Assembly: GCA_025449775.1 (NCBI GenBank)
Contig: JANWIS010000137.1
Span: 1 to 13,829, forward strand
Direction: 5' to 3'
Length of the DNA: 13,829 nucleotides
From: Ignavibacteriaceae bacterium
GTDB taxonomy: Bacteria; Bacteroidota; Ignavibacteria; Ignavibacteriales; Ignavibacteriaceae
Shown piece by piece: positions 1-7,449 of the stretch; position 1 is the stretch's first letter; every line of letters begins with the position of its first letter. A program made the position numbers and the translations under genes. Below the pieces are notes generated by a model. That model was given only the letters and a program-made list of their open reading frames with translations. It made no database searches and was not told where the DNA came from.

Positions 1-1
1 T

Positions 2-226
2 AATCTATTTAAACAGCCTGATACTGAAGGTCACATTTCAGCTTTTACTTATCAAATAATGGAAAGACTGATGAGTTTTACAAAATTTAAGATTGAGGAT
101 TACATGGGTACTTATTTTAGAGTACCTTTCACGAAAAGATTGTTGAAAACGAAATACATGTTAATCAAATCTAATAATATTTTCCTTTCAAGATCATTTA
201 TTTATAGGGCGAGGAAAATTGAATAA
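2..226 (+). CDS. C-terminal fragment of a probable SAM-dependent methyltransferase (5' end outside window)
   Basis: An open frame runs in from the left edge and ends at TAA 224-226, giving 74 residues of the C-terminus of a longer protein. It begins NLFKQPDTEGHISAFTYQ and ends with the basic stretch RSFIYRARKIE. The pattern 'EGHIS-FT-(8-10 residues)-F-I-hydrophobic', followed by a basic tail, resembles the last strand-helix region of class I methyltransferases (Methyltransf_11/23 type) that are common in O-antigen clusters. The SAM-binding part would lie upstream, so the assignment rests on resemblance only. It precedes a Wzx flippase by 145 bp on the same strand, which fits a sugar- or lipid-modifying enzyme of the same locus. 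That it is a real coding end is fairly sure; the family is a guess. Confidence 0.45.
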   Translation, partial: NLFKQPDTEGHISAFTYQIMERLMSFTKFKIEDYMGTYFRVPFTKRLLKTKYMLIKSNNIFLSRSFIYRARKIE

Positions 227-371
227 TCTTAAAAAGTCTTTAATTCATTCCACAAAATCTTTCTCTATTTTACCAATTAATAAAAATACAATTATAAAAC
301 CTGTTAAAGATTCTTACGTATTGTAATCATATAGAAAATAATTTTCTGCTTATCGTCTATTAAATCTTAAC

Positions 372-1661
372 ATGAATTCTATGGGCTTTATTAAAGATTT
401 TTGGCTTACCGGATTTACAAGTATTGTTATAACAATTATCGCTTTTTTAAACAATGTAATGGTGACTAGATACCTTGGACCTGAAGGAAGAGGTAAGTAT
501 AGTATAATATCATACATTATATTGTTTATTGCACTAATTTTAGGAGAAGGGGTAAGAAGATTAAATACTATTACAATTGGGAGAGATGAAAAATCATTCT
601 TCGCACTAACAAAATTCAATTTTAAGTTTCTTTTATTAATTATAATCTTCTTATTACTTCTCAATATTTTTGGTTATGATCATCTGGTTCATTTTCTCAA
701 ACTGGATAAAACGTTATTCGGTCTTACCCTCCTAATTTCTCTTCTTTTTATAATCTGGCAATTATTCCAGGCAGTGTTTCTAGGTTTTTCAAACATCCCA
801 AAGTATAATTTATTGCAAGTATCTACAATCGGAATCTTTTTATTGCTTAATCTTTCCGGAATTTATTTTTTTAAAATCGGTTTATACGAAATTGTTATTA
901 ACCAATTAATTGCTTCACTCACTACAATGATATTTGGTTTAATTTTAATTAGAGAATACTATGGACGGAATGCAAGTTCATCTGATAAAAGTTTAGCTAA
1001 GAATTTCCCATTGATTTTTAAGTCAACTGTTTCTGCCACATTAATTTATGTGATCTTAAAGAGCGACATATTCATAATAAACTATTATCTGGATTTTTAT
1101 AATGCAGGAATTTATTCAATCGGAATTATTTGCTCTGATCTTTTTCAAAAAATTCCAACTGTAATCGGGACACTAGTACTTTCTAGAACAGTAAGTAGTA
1201 CTTCTGCAGATAATTCAATTAAAATTTCAAAGCTTGTTAGAGTAACTATTATTTTCAATCTTATTTTGATCGTTATTTTAATTGTATTTGGCAGTGAGAT
1301 TATTGTACTGCTATTTAAAAATCAGTTTATATCCTCTTTCAAGATTATACTTTTATTAATCCCCGCATTATTTGTCTTTGGACCAGGAGCAATTCTCTAT
1401 TCATATTATATGGGGAAAGGTTTTCCAAATTTTATTCTTTTAGTTAATGCTTTTGCTGCTGTTCTAAGCATAAGTTTAAATATTATTATGGTTCCAAAAT
1501 TTGGTATTTCAGCTGCTGCTTTGATTTGCTCTGGAACTTACCTTTTATGGTCATCAACACTTATTCTTCATTTTAAATTTGAAACAAGAATTCCGTTTAA
1601 AGAAATTTTAATTTTTCAAAAAAATGATCTTGCATATATACTTAATTCATTTAAACGTTAA
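372..1661 (+). CDS. Wzx-type lipid-linked oligosaccharide flippase (MOP superfamily)
   Basis: A 429-residue, very hydrophobic protein with about 12 predicted membrane spans. The clearest are near residues 12-32, 43-62, 83-103, 115-137, 146-165, 169-192, 217-237, 289-311, 324-346, 352-372 and 378-398. Between the first two spans it carries TRYLGPEGRGKYS, a variant of the LGPxGRGxYS loop typical of polysaccharide flippases. The family moves undecaprenyl-diphosphate-linked oligosaccharide from the cytoplasmic to the periplasmic face of the inner membrane. The length fits Wzx (about 400-490). The start is the ATG at 372; an ATG at 381 is also possible, and neither has a Shine-Dalgarno sequence. 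Two GT4 genes follow at short spacing, so it probably opens the visible O-antigen/EPS block. Hand-counted lines inside it are about 20-25% G+C, below the later genes. The transported glycan cannot be told. Confidence 0.88.
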   Translation: MNSMGFIKDFWLTGFTSIVITIIAFLNNVMVTRYLGPEGRGKYSIISYIILFIALILGEGVRRLNTITIGRDEKSFFALTKFNFKFLLLIIIFLLLLNIFGYDHLVHFLKLDKTLFGLTLLISLLFIIWQLFQAVFLGFSNIPKYNLLQVSTIGIFLLLNLSGIYFFKIGLYEIVINQLIASLTTMIFGLILIREYYGRNASSSDKSLAKNFPLIFKSTVSATLIYVILKSDIFIINYYLDFYNAGIYSIGIICSDLFQKIPTVIGTLVLSRTVSSTSADNSIKISKLVRVTIIFNLILIVILIVFGSEIIVLLFKNQFISSFKIILLLIPALFVFGPGAILYSYYMGKGFPNFILLVNAFAAVLSISLNIIMVPKFGISAAALICSGTYLLWSSTLILHFKFETRIPFKEILIFQKNDLAYILNSFKR

Positions 1662-1681
1662 TTAATCAATATGACTTTGAA

Positions 1682-2851
1682 ATGAATGTAATAGTCCTTT
1701 CTACGATGTATCCTAATTCCGTAATGTACTTATCAGGTGTTTTTGTGCATGAGCAAGTAAAAGCCTTAAAAAGACTTCAAGTTAATATTAAAGTTATTGC
1801 ACCGGTTCCCATAGTTCCATTTCCATTAAATAAATTGAGTTATAAATGGAAAAATTATAGTAACATACCTGATAAAGAAATAATCGATGGTATTGAAGTA
1901 TATCATCCACGCTACATAGCTATCCCGGGTGGGATATTAAAAGGCTATTGGGGATTTTTTTTAGCAAAATCATCTTTAAAAGTTATTAATAAATTTATTG
2001 AAACTAATCAAATTGATTTAATTCATGCGCACGGTAGCTTACCTGATGATCATTCTGCACAAATAGTATCTCAAAAACTGAATATACCTTATGTGGTTAC
2101 TGTTCACGGCAGTACGATACACTCCGTCATTAAAAAACGATATTTTTATAGATCAAAGCAGGCAATTTTAAATGCCAACGCCGTTATAGGGATTTCTAAT
2201 AAAGTTGTAAGAAAAATTGAAGAAACAATTGGAATGTCTAAAAATGTGTTCCGAGTATTTAATGGCTATACCTTGACAGACTTGAAATCTAAAAAAAACA
2301 CCGAAAAATTAATTATACTCTTTGGTGGTAATATGGTTGCAAGTAAACGTTGTGACTTTTTATTAAGGGCCTATTCAGAATTGTTTGAGGAGTTTAAAGA
2401 GATTCATTTAATAGTCGCCGGCGGGGGAGTACTTCTAAATAAAATGAAGAGATTAGCTTCAGAACTTTATATTTCAGATAGAGTCACTTTTAAAGGCACA
2501 GTGGATCACCAAACAATGCTCGGATCAATGGCTGAATGTGATATCTTTATTCTCCCAAGTATTGACGAAGGTTTTGGTATTGTATACTTGGAAGCAATGT
2601 CTTTTAAAAAGCCAGTAATTGGTACTGAAGGCGAAGGTATCTGCGACATTATTGAGGATGGAGTAAATGGACTTTTGGTAAAACCAAATAATGTCGACAG
2701 TATTGTAGAAAAGTTGAAGTTACTAATTGAGTCTTCCGAGTTACGAACAGAATTGGGAATCAAAGGCTATGACAGTATAAAAAAATTAACCTGGGAGAAA
2801 AATGCTAGAGAAACCTTAAACATTTATGAATTGATTTCACAGAAAACATAA
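1682..2851 (+). CDS. GT4-family (GT-B fold) glycosyltransferase
   Basis: A 389-residue soluble protein of GT4 type. The N-terminal Rossmann half starts MNVIVLSTMYP with the family loop LSGVFVHEQVKAL, and has HAHGSLPDD near residue 115 and VTVHGS near 140-144, the acceptor-side signature. The C-terminal donor-binding half has GGNMVASKRCDFLL ('glycogen phosphorylase-like' phosphate loop), VAGGG, and the nucleotide-sugar motif EX7E with Glu296 and Glu304 (EGFGIVYLE). The reaction is transfer of a sugar from an NDP-sugar, with retention of configuration, to a growing lipid-linked glycan on the cytoplasmic face. The sugar cannot be read from sequence. It starts 20 bp after the flippase and ends 40 bp before a second GT4. 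The ATG at 1682 has no Shine-Dalgarno but begins exactly at the usual first beta strand, so the start looks right. Confidence 0.9.
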   Translation: MNVIVLSTMYPNSVMYLSGVFVHEQVKALKRLQVNIKVIAPVPIVPFPLNKLSYKWKNYSNIPDKEIIDGIEVYHPRYIAIPGGILKGYWGFFLAKSSLKVINKFIETNQIDLIHAHGSLPDDHSAQIVSQKLNIPYVVTVHGSTIHSVIKKRYFYRSKQAILNANAVIGISNKVVRKIEETIGMSKNVFRVFNGYTLTDLKSKKNTEKLIILFGGNMVASKRCDFLLRAYSELFEEFKEIHLIVAGGGVLLNKMKRLASELYISDRVTFKGTVDHQTMLGSMAECDIFILPSIDEGFGIVYLEAMSFKKPVIGTEGEGICDIIEDGVNGLLVKPNNVDSIVEKLKLLIESSELRTELGIKGYDSIKKLTWEKNARETLNIYELISQKT

Positions 2852-2891
2852 TATTTCAAATTTCAGAAATATGGAATAAGTTACTTTTTAT

Positions 2892-4091
2892 ATGATGAAC
2901 AATAGAATACTTATGATCGTACAAGCACCTTTCCCTCCTGATATCCGTTTGGAGAAAGAAATTAAAAGTCTTTTTGAAGCTGGGTATGAGACATTAGTTG
3001 TTTGTAACCAATATGATAGGACAAAAAATCCGGAATATCAGTTCTGTCAGATCAAAAGAGTTAAAGCATTATTCAAATCGATAAAGATTAATCGGATCAT
3101 TAATTTTCCGATCTTTCTAAACCCCAGATATTTTTTTATTGTGTTCATCTCGACAATTAAATTCAAACCAGATTTCATTCATGGCCATGATCTGCCAATG
3201 GTACCTATTGCAATATTATTAGGTTTTTTATTCAGGCTTCCTGTGATTTTCGATATGCACGAAAATTATCCTGAAGCATTAAAAGCATTTCAAAAGAAAG
3301 GAATAATAAATTTTCTTTTTAAAAACTATCATCTTGCTAAAATTCTTGAGAGGATTTGTTTAAAATTTTCAAATAGAATTATAGTTGTTGTTGAAGAAAA
3401 CAAATATCGGTTAATTCAGCTTGGCATAGACCCAGAAATAATATATATTGTTTCAAACACCGTCGATCTAGATACATTTCTATTAGAACCAAAAGTTAAT
3501 AAGAGTGATTTATTGAAAGATGAAACTAGACCTATAGTACTATATACAGGAACTGTGAGTCCAGACAGAGGTTTATTGACTGCTATTCAATCAGCATTTC
3601 ATTTTAAGGAACAACTGATTAATCCTTTATTAGTAATTGTTGGAGAAGGAAGTTATAAGAAAGAATTAATTAATTTCGTAGAAAAAAACGACCTTAAACA
3701 ATATGTCCGTTTTATCGATTGGCCAGGACATAATTATATACCATTACATATAAATAGTGCATCGATATGTATGATACCCCAACCTTTTAATGATTTTATA
3801 AATACAACAATTCCGCATAAACTTTTTGAATATATGTTGATGGCTAAACCACTCTTAGTTTCAGATGCTTTGCCTTTGAAACGAATAGTTGAAGAAACAA
3901 AGTCTGGATTATTTTTTAAGTCCTGTGACGCAAAAGATTTTGCAGTAAAATTAAAATTGTTGTTAACATTAAACGATGATTGGGGTATAAATGGCAGAAA
4001 TGCAGTTCAGAAAAAATTTAATTGGAATATTGAAGCAAAAGAATTGTTAAGAGTTTATGATTCGTTTAATTTTGTGAAGAATAAGAATTAA
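2892..4091 (+). CDS. GT4-like glycosyltransferase with altered EX7E motif
   Basis: A 399-residue GT-B glycosyltransferase. The N-terminal half has the P-loop-like PFPPDIRLEKEIKSL, HGHDLPM at 97-103 and FDMHENYPE around His123, typical of a GT4 branch found in polysaccharide loci. The C-terminal half has LYTGTVSPDRGL, VIVGEGSYK and IPHKLFEYMLMAKPLLVSD. Of the usual EX7E pair only the second glutamate is kept (Glu313 in LFEYM); the position eight residues earlier is threonine (Thr305, in NTTIPHKLFE). The 'TTIPxKLFEYM' form recurs in this branch as far as I recall, so the enzyme is probably active. It would add one sugar to the repeat unit; donor and linkage are unknown. Two ATG codons are adjacent at 2892 and 2895. 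It lies 40 bp after one GT gene and 29 bp before the next, in the AT-rich part of the locus. Confidence 0.87.
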   Translation: MMNNRILMIVQAPFPPDIRLEKEIKSLFEAGYETLVVCNQYDRTKNPEYQFCQIKRVKALFKSIKINRIINFPIFLNPRYFFIVFISTIKFKPDFIHGHDLPMVPIAILLGFLFRLPVIFDMHENYPEALKAFQKKGIINFLFKNYHLAKILERICLKFSNRIIVVVEENKYRLIQLGIDPEIIYIVSNTVDLDTFLLEPKVNKSDLLKDETRPIVLYTGTVSPDRGLLTAIQSAFHFKEQLINPLLVIVGEGSYKKELINFVEKNDLKQYVRFIDWPGHNYIPLHINSASICMIPQPFNDFINTTIPHKLFEYMLMAKPLLVSDALPLKRIVEETKSGLFFKSCDAKDFAVKLKLLLTLNDDWGINGRNAVQKKFNWNIEAKELLRVYDSFNFVKNKN

Positions 4092-4120
4092 TTGTAAAAT
4101 AAAAATCAAGTTGTGTTATT

Positions 4121-5284
4121 TTGATCCTCGAATTTATTATTCTGCTTTTTTTCTCAATTGTTATTTACTCTTATTTAATATATCCACTGGTAATCTGGAT
4201 AATATCATATTTTAATAAACCAACTAAGTCTACTGATTTGAAGCAATCAGTTTCTATACTGTTATCAGTTTATAATGAAGAAGCAGTTATTTGGGAAAGA
4301 GTTAAGAATATAAGTGAGCAGGAGTTTGATTTTAGATGCTTAGAATTATTAATTGGATCGGATGGCTCAAAGGATAAAACAATAAAGATTTTGAATGAAC
4401 TTCAGTCCAAATATGATTGGATCAAAGTGTACTCGTTTTCACAAAGGCGTGGTAAAGCATTGGTGTTAAATGATCTTGTGGAAAAGAGTAAGAACGAAAT
4501 CCTGATTTTTACAGATGCAAATTCACATTTTCAGAAAGATTCAATAAAAAAATTAGTTGAGAAGTTTTCTGATAATTCCATTGGAGGTGTTTCTGGTAGA
4601 CTCGTACTTGAAGAATTTCAGAAAAAGGATAGAAGTTCAAACGAAGAAAAAAGATATTGGGAATATGAAACTAAAATAAAAAAAGCGGAAGGAAAATGCG
4701 GATGTTTAATTGGTGCTAATGGAGGAATTTACGCGATAATGAGAAATCTTTATTTAAACTTTCCATTAAACAAACCTTTAACAGACGACTTATATCTTAC
4801 AATATCGATACTAAAACAAGGGAAAAAATTCTGTTATGCATCTGATGCAATTGCTTATGAGAATATTGCTCCAACAATTAAAGATGAGTTTTATAGGAAA
4901 GTAAGGTTTTCAGCAACTAATTTTTTAACTCTTAAACATTTCGGATTTTTATTGAATGGGGCGAATGCGTTAGCAAATTACTGTTATTTGAGTCATAAGG
5001 TGCTAAGATGGTTTATTCCCTTTATTATAATATTATTACCAATTTTAAATATAATAATTTTACCTCAATTTGGTTTCTTTGAGGTAACAATTATAATTCA
5101 AACAGTTTTTTTATTACTTGCTATTATAGGATTCCTACTCTCTCAGTTTAATATTCGATTGATAATTTTTTCTATTCCATTTTTCTTTTTATTAACAAAT
5201 TTCGCGATCGTTTTAGGTTTTATTAATTTCCTAAGAGGAAAACATTCAGGAATCTGGAACCCAACTCCGAGAGATTCTTTTTAA
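4121..5284 (+). CDS. Membrane GT2 glycosyltransferase (synthase-like, N- and C-terminal membrane spans)
   Basis: A 387-residue GT2 enzyme built like a processive synthase: one or two N-terminal membrane segments (about 3-32), a cytoplasmic GT-A domain (about 42-285), then three C-terminal spans (about 297-317, 322-342, 346-368). GT-A motifs are VSILLSVYNEE, Asp81 in GSDGSKD, the DXD-equivalent Asp132-Ala-Asn in TDANS, Asp222-Asp223 in LTDDLYL (catalytic base region) and RKVRF at 259-263 in the place of the QxxRW motif. The end, GKHSGIWNPTPR, is also usual in this group. It would transfer a sugar from an NDP-sugar at the membrane; whether it adds one sugar or many cannot be decided. The start is TTG at 4121: an in-frame stop at 4100-4102 leaves no ATG or GTG option upstream. 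It ends only 2 bp before the next gene, where base composition changes. Confidence 0.87.
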   Translation: MILEFIILLFFSIVIYSYLIYPLVIWIISYFNKPTKSTDLKQSVSILLSVYNEEAVIWERVKNISEQEFDFRCLELLIGSDGSKDKTIKILNELQSKYDWIKVYSFSQRRGKALVLNDLVEKSKNEILIFTDANSHFQKDSIKKLVEKFSDNSIGGVSGRLVLEEFQKKDRSSNEEKRYWEYETKIKKAEGKCGCLIGANGGIYAIMRNLYLNFPLNKPLTDDLYLTISILKQGKKFCYASDAIAYENIAPTIKDEFYRKVRFSATNFLTLKHFGFLLNGANALANYCYLSHKVLRWFIPFIIILLPILNIIILPQFGFFEVTIIIQTVFLLLAIIGFLLSQFNIRLIIFSIPFFFLLTNFAIVLGFINFLRGKHSGIWNPTPRDSF

Positions 5285-5286
5285 AA

Positions 5287-6690
5287 ATGAACAAAAAAAC
5301 ACAAAAAATATTAGTCCTTATTTCTGATTTTATTTTTATCAATCTTGCCTGGTTGCCATACAGCTATATCAGGATTGAGACAGGCTGGTTCACGCTCACT
5401 TCTGAACCGAATATTTTTTTACCAATGCCTTTCGTTTACTTTTACTGGCTGATCATTTTTACTTTTATCGGAATGTACCGCACTTGGTTTGCTTCATCAC
5501 GCTTCGATGAAATCTCTTCACTCTTTAAAGGAAGTTTCGTAGGAATTTTCATTTTATTTTTTCTGATTTTTTTCAGCGATTATATTGAAGGTGTTGAATC
5601 CAGTAACAGAATTTTAATATTAATCTATTGGCTCTTCCTTTTTGTTCTCGTAACAATCGGCAGACTGCTGATCAGAAGTTTTCAACGGAGACTTTTAATA
5701 AAAGGGATCGGCAGAAAAAATGCAGTCATAGTCGGATTTAATTCTAAAGCTCACGAAGTTCACGACCAGATACTTGAACATCCTGCATTGGGTTTAGATG
5801 TGAAATCATACATTGCCGTGAATCCTGAAAATGTTGGAAAGGTATATAAAGATATAAAAGTTATCGGAACGATCGATGAGATGGTTGATATTATTTCAAA
5901 AACCGACTCATCAGAAATAATTATTTGTTTGGAAAAAGAAGATCATGATTTGCTTGTCGATATAATTTCGAAAGTTGAGAACAGAGGAATCGGTTTAAAA
6001 ATTGTTCCTGATCTTTATGAAATACTAAGCGGTCAGGCAAGAACATCGCAGCTTTATGGTATCCCATTAATTGATATTATGCCCGAGCTGATGCCCGAAT
6101 GGGAGAAAAGATTAAAAAGATTACTCGATGTTTCCATTTCCTTTATAACACTGATTATAACAATGCCTTTAAATATCATTGTGTCTTTAGCAATAAAAGT
6201 TGATAGCAGAGGACCAATTTTTTTCAGACAGGAAAGAATTGGGATGAACAATAAAAATTTTAAGATTGTTAAATTTCGTTCGATGTCTCAGGATGCAGAA
6301 AAACATACCGGTCCGGTCTGGTCACAAAAAGATGATCCGAGAGTAACACAAGTTGGAAAGATCATTCGAAAGTTGAGGATTGATGAAATTCCGCAAATGT
6401 TCAACGTACTCAAAGGTGAAATGAGTCTGGTCGGTCCTCGTCCTGAAAGACCATATTTTGTTGAGCAGCTTTCGCGGCAAATTCCTTACTATAAAAGAAG
6501 ATTGAAAGTAAGACCTGGAATTACCGGCTGGGCACAGGTTAAACACAAATATGATGAGAACATTGAAGATGTTAAAGTAAAATTGCGTTATGATCTTTTC
6601 TATATTGAAAATATGTCTTTAAGAATGGATATTAAAATACTTGCACGTACAATCCTTGTTGTTTTGTTCGGTAAAGGACATTACAACTGA
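5287..6690 (+). CDS. Undecaprenyl-phosphate sugar-1-phosphate transferase (WbaP/WcaJ-type polyprenol-phosphate hexose-1-phosphate transferase)
   Basis: A 467-residue membrane enzyme that would start repeat-unit synthesis by moving a sugar-1-phosphate from an NDP-sugar to undecaprenyl phosphate. There are four N-terminal spans (about 8-28, 46-64, 84-103, 109-129), a Rossmann-like CoA_binding_3 domain (about 142-250, NAVIVGFNSKAHE), and the bacterial sugar transferase domain from about 274. The catalytic domain is complete. It has Asp281 and the re-entrant helix with Pro294, GPIFFRQERIG (309-319), KFRSM (329-333), DDPRV (349-353), the catalytic Asp366-Glu367 pair in RIDEIPQ, SLVGPRPE (380-387) and RPGITGWAQV (409-418). 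Length fits the five-helix 'long' class. The sugar could be glucose, galactose or an N-acetyl sugar. It is the first gene after the G+C rise, as expected for the conserved initiating enzyme beside a variable block. A paralogue with a broken catalytic domain lies at 7450-9432. Confidence 0.92.
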   Translation: MNKKTQKILVLISDFIFINLAWLPYSYIRIETGWFTLTSEPNIFLPMPFVYFYWLIIFTFIGMYRTWFASSRFDEISSLFKGSFVGIFILFFLIFFSDYIEGVESSNRILILIYWLFLFVLVTIGRLLIRSFQRRLLIKGIGRKNAVIVGFNSKAHEVHDQILEHPALGLDVKSYIAVNPENVGKVYKDIKVIGTIDEMVDIISKTDSSEIIICLEKEDHDLLVDIISKVENRGIGLKIVPDLYEILSGQARTSQLYGIPLIDIMPELMPEWEKRLKRLLDVSISFITLIITMPLNIIVSLAIKVDSRGPIFFRQERIGMNNKNFKIVKFRSMSQDAEKHTGPVWSQKDDPRVTQVGKIIRKLRIDEIPQMFNVLKGEMSLVGPRPERPYFVEQLSRQIPYYKRRLKVRPGITGWAQVKHKYDENIEDVKVKLRYDLFYIENMSLRMDIKILARTILVVLFGKGHYN

Positions 6691-6715
6691 AGAATAAATA
6701 ATATTAATAAAGCTT

Positions 6716-7441
6716 ATGTCCGACAGAGAAAAACTTATAATAATTCCTACATACAACGAACTGGAAAATTTGCCGAGATTAATTCCGGAAGTTCTTTCAA
6801 AGGATGAGGGAATCGATATACTTATTGTTGATGATAATTCTCCCGATGGAACAGCTGAATTTGTTGAGAATGAACGAAAAAAAAATGAACGGATTCATCT
6901 GATCAAGCGTTCATCAAAACAAGGGCTTGGTACGGCTTACATTATAGGATTTAAATATGCACTTCAGAACGGTTACAAATTTATTTTTGAGATGGATGCA
7001 GATTTTTCTCATGACCCAAAAGAAATTCCGAGCTTCCTGAAAGAAATAAATTCTTCTGATGTTGTTCTTGGAAGCAGGTATAAAAACGGAGTTAATGTTA
7101 TTAATTGGCCGATGAGCAGATTATTACTCAGCTGGTTTGCAAATTTTTATACTCGTATAATCACAGGTTTGCCAATTCATGATGCAACAGGCGGATATAA
7201 ATGTTTTAGAAGAGAAGTTCTTGAAGCAATCGATCTTGACAGAGTTAAATCTAACGGATATGCCTTCCAGATAGAAATGAACTTTAAAGCATGGAAGAAA
7301 GGATTTAAGCTTGAAGAGATTCCGATTATCTTCGTTGACAGGGTAAAAGGAAAATCAAAAATGTCAAAAAAAATTGTTCGTGAAGCAGTAACTATGGTCT
7401 GGAAGCTGAGATTTAAAAGTATTTTCGGAATGCTAAAATAG
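6716..7441 (+). CDS. Polyprenol-phosphate mannose synthase-like GT2 glycosyltransferase (DPM1 type)
   Basis: A 241-residue soluble GT-A enzyme with every usual block of the dolichol-phosphate mannose synthase group: IIPTYNE (9-15), VDDNSPDGT (38-46), QGLGTAY (69-75), the metal-binding MDADFSHDP (93-101), LGSRY, HDATGGYKCFRREVL, SNGYAFQIEM and GKSKMS near the end. The family moves mannose (or glucose) from GDP-mannose (or UDP-glucose) to a polyprenyl phosphate on the cytoplasmic side. The lipid-linked sugar is then used as a donor outside the membrane. There is no C-terminal membrane domain, so it is the short form. It sits 25 bp after the initiating transferase and 8 bp before the GT2 fusion protein, which ties it to the same glycan pathway or to protein/lipid glycosylation. 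The ATG at 6716 has no Shine-Dalgarno. Donor specificity cannot be fixed from sequence. Confidence 0.88.
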   Translation: MSDREKLIIIPTYNELENLPRLIPEVLSKDEGIDILIVDDNSPDGTAEFVENERKKNERIHLIKRSSKQGLGTAYIIGFKYALQNGYKFIFEMDADFSHDPKEIPSFLKEINSSDVVLGSRYKNGVNVINWPMSRLLLSWFANFYTRIITGLPIHDATGGYKCFRREVLEAIDLDRVKSNGYAFQIEMNFKAWKKGFKLEEIPIIFVDRVKGKSKMSKKIVREAVTMVWKLRFKSIFGMLK

Positions 7442-7444
7442 GGG
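7440..7444 (+). promoter_or_regulatory. Possible ribosome binding site for the GT2 fusion gene
   Basis: AGGGG overlaps the TAG stop (7439-7441) of the upstream gene and lies 5 bases before the TTG at 7450. Most genes here show no Shine-Dalgarno, so this short G-rich run supports the TTG as the true start and suggests coupled translation. The match to AGGAGG is partial. Confidence 0.35.
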
Positions 7445-7449
7445 CTGAA

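Noticed and set aside
227..371. Possible promoter or hairpin in the 145-bp gap before the first flippase, including TTAC-GTATT-GTAA near 314-326 and a TAATTTTC box.
   Set aside because: The stem is only 4 bp, and the spacing from TTG to the TAATTTTC box (15 bases) does not fit the Bacteroidota promoter pattern; nothing beyond AT-richness supports a site.
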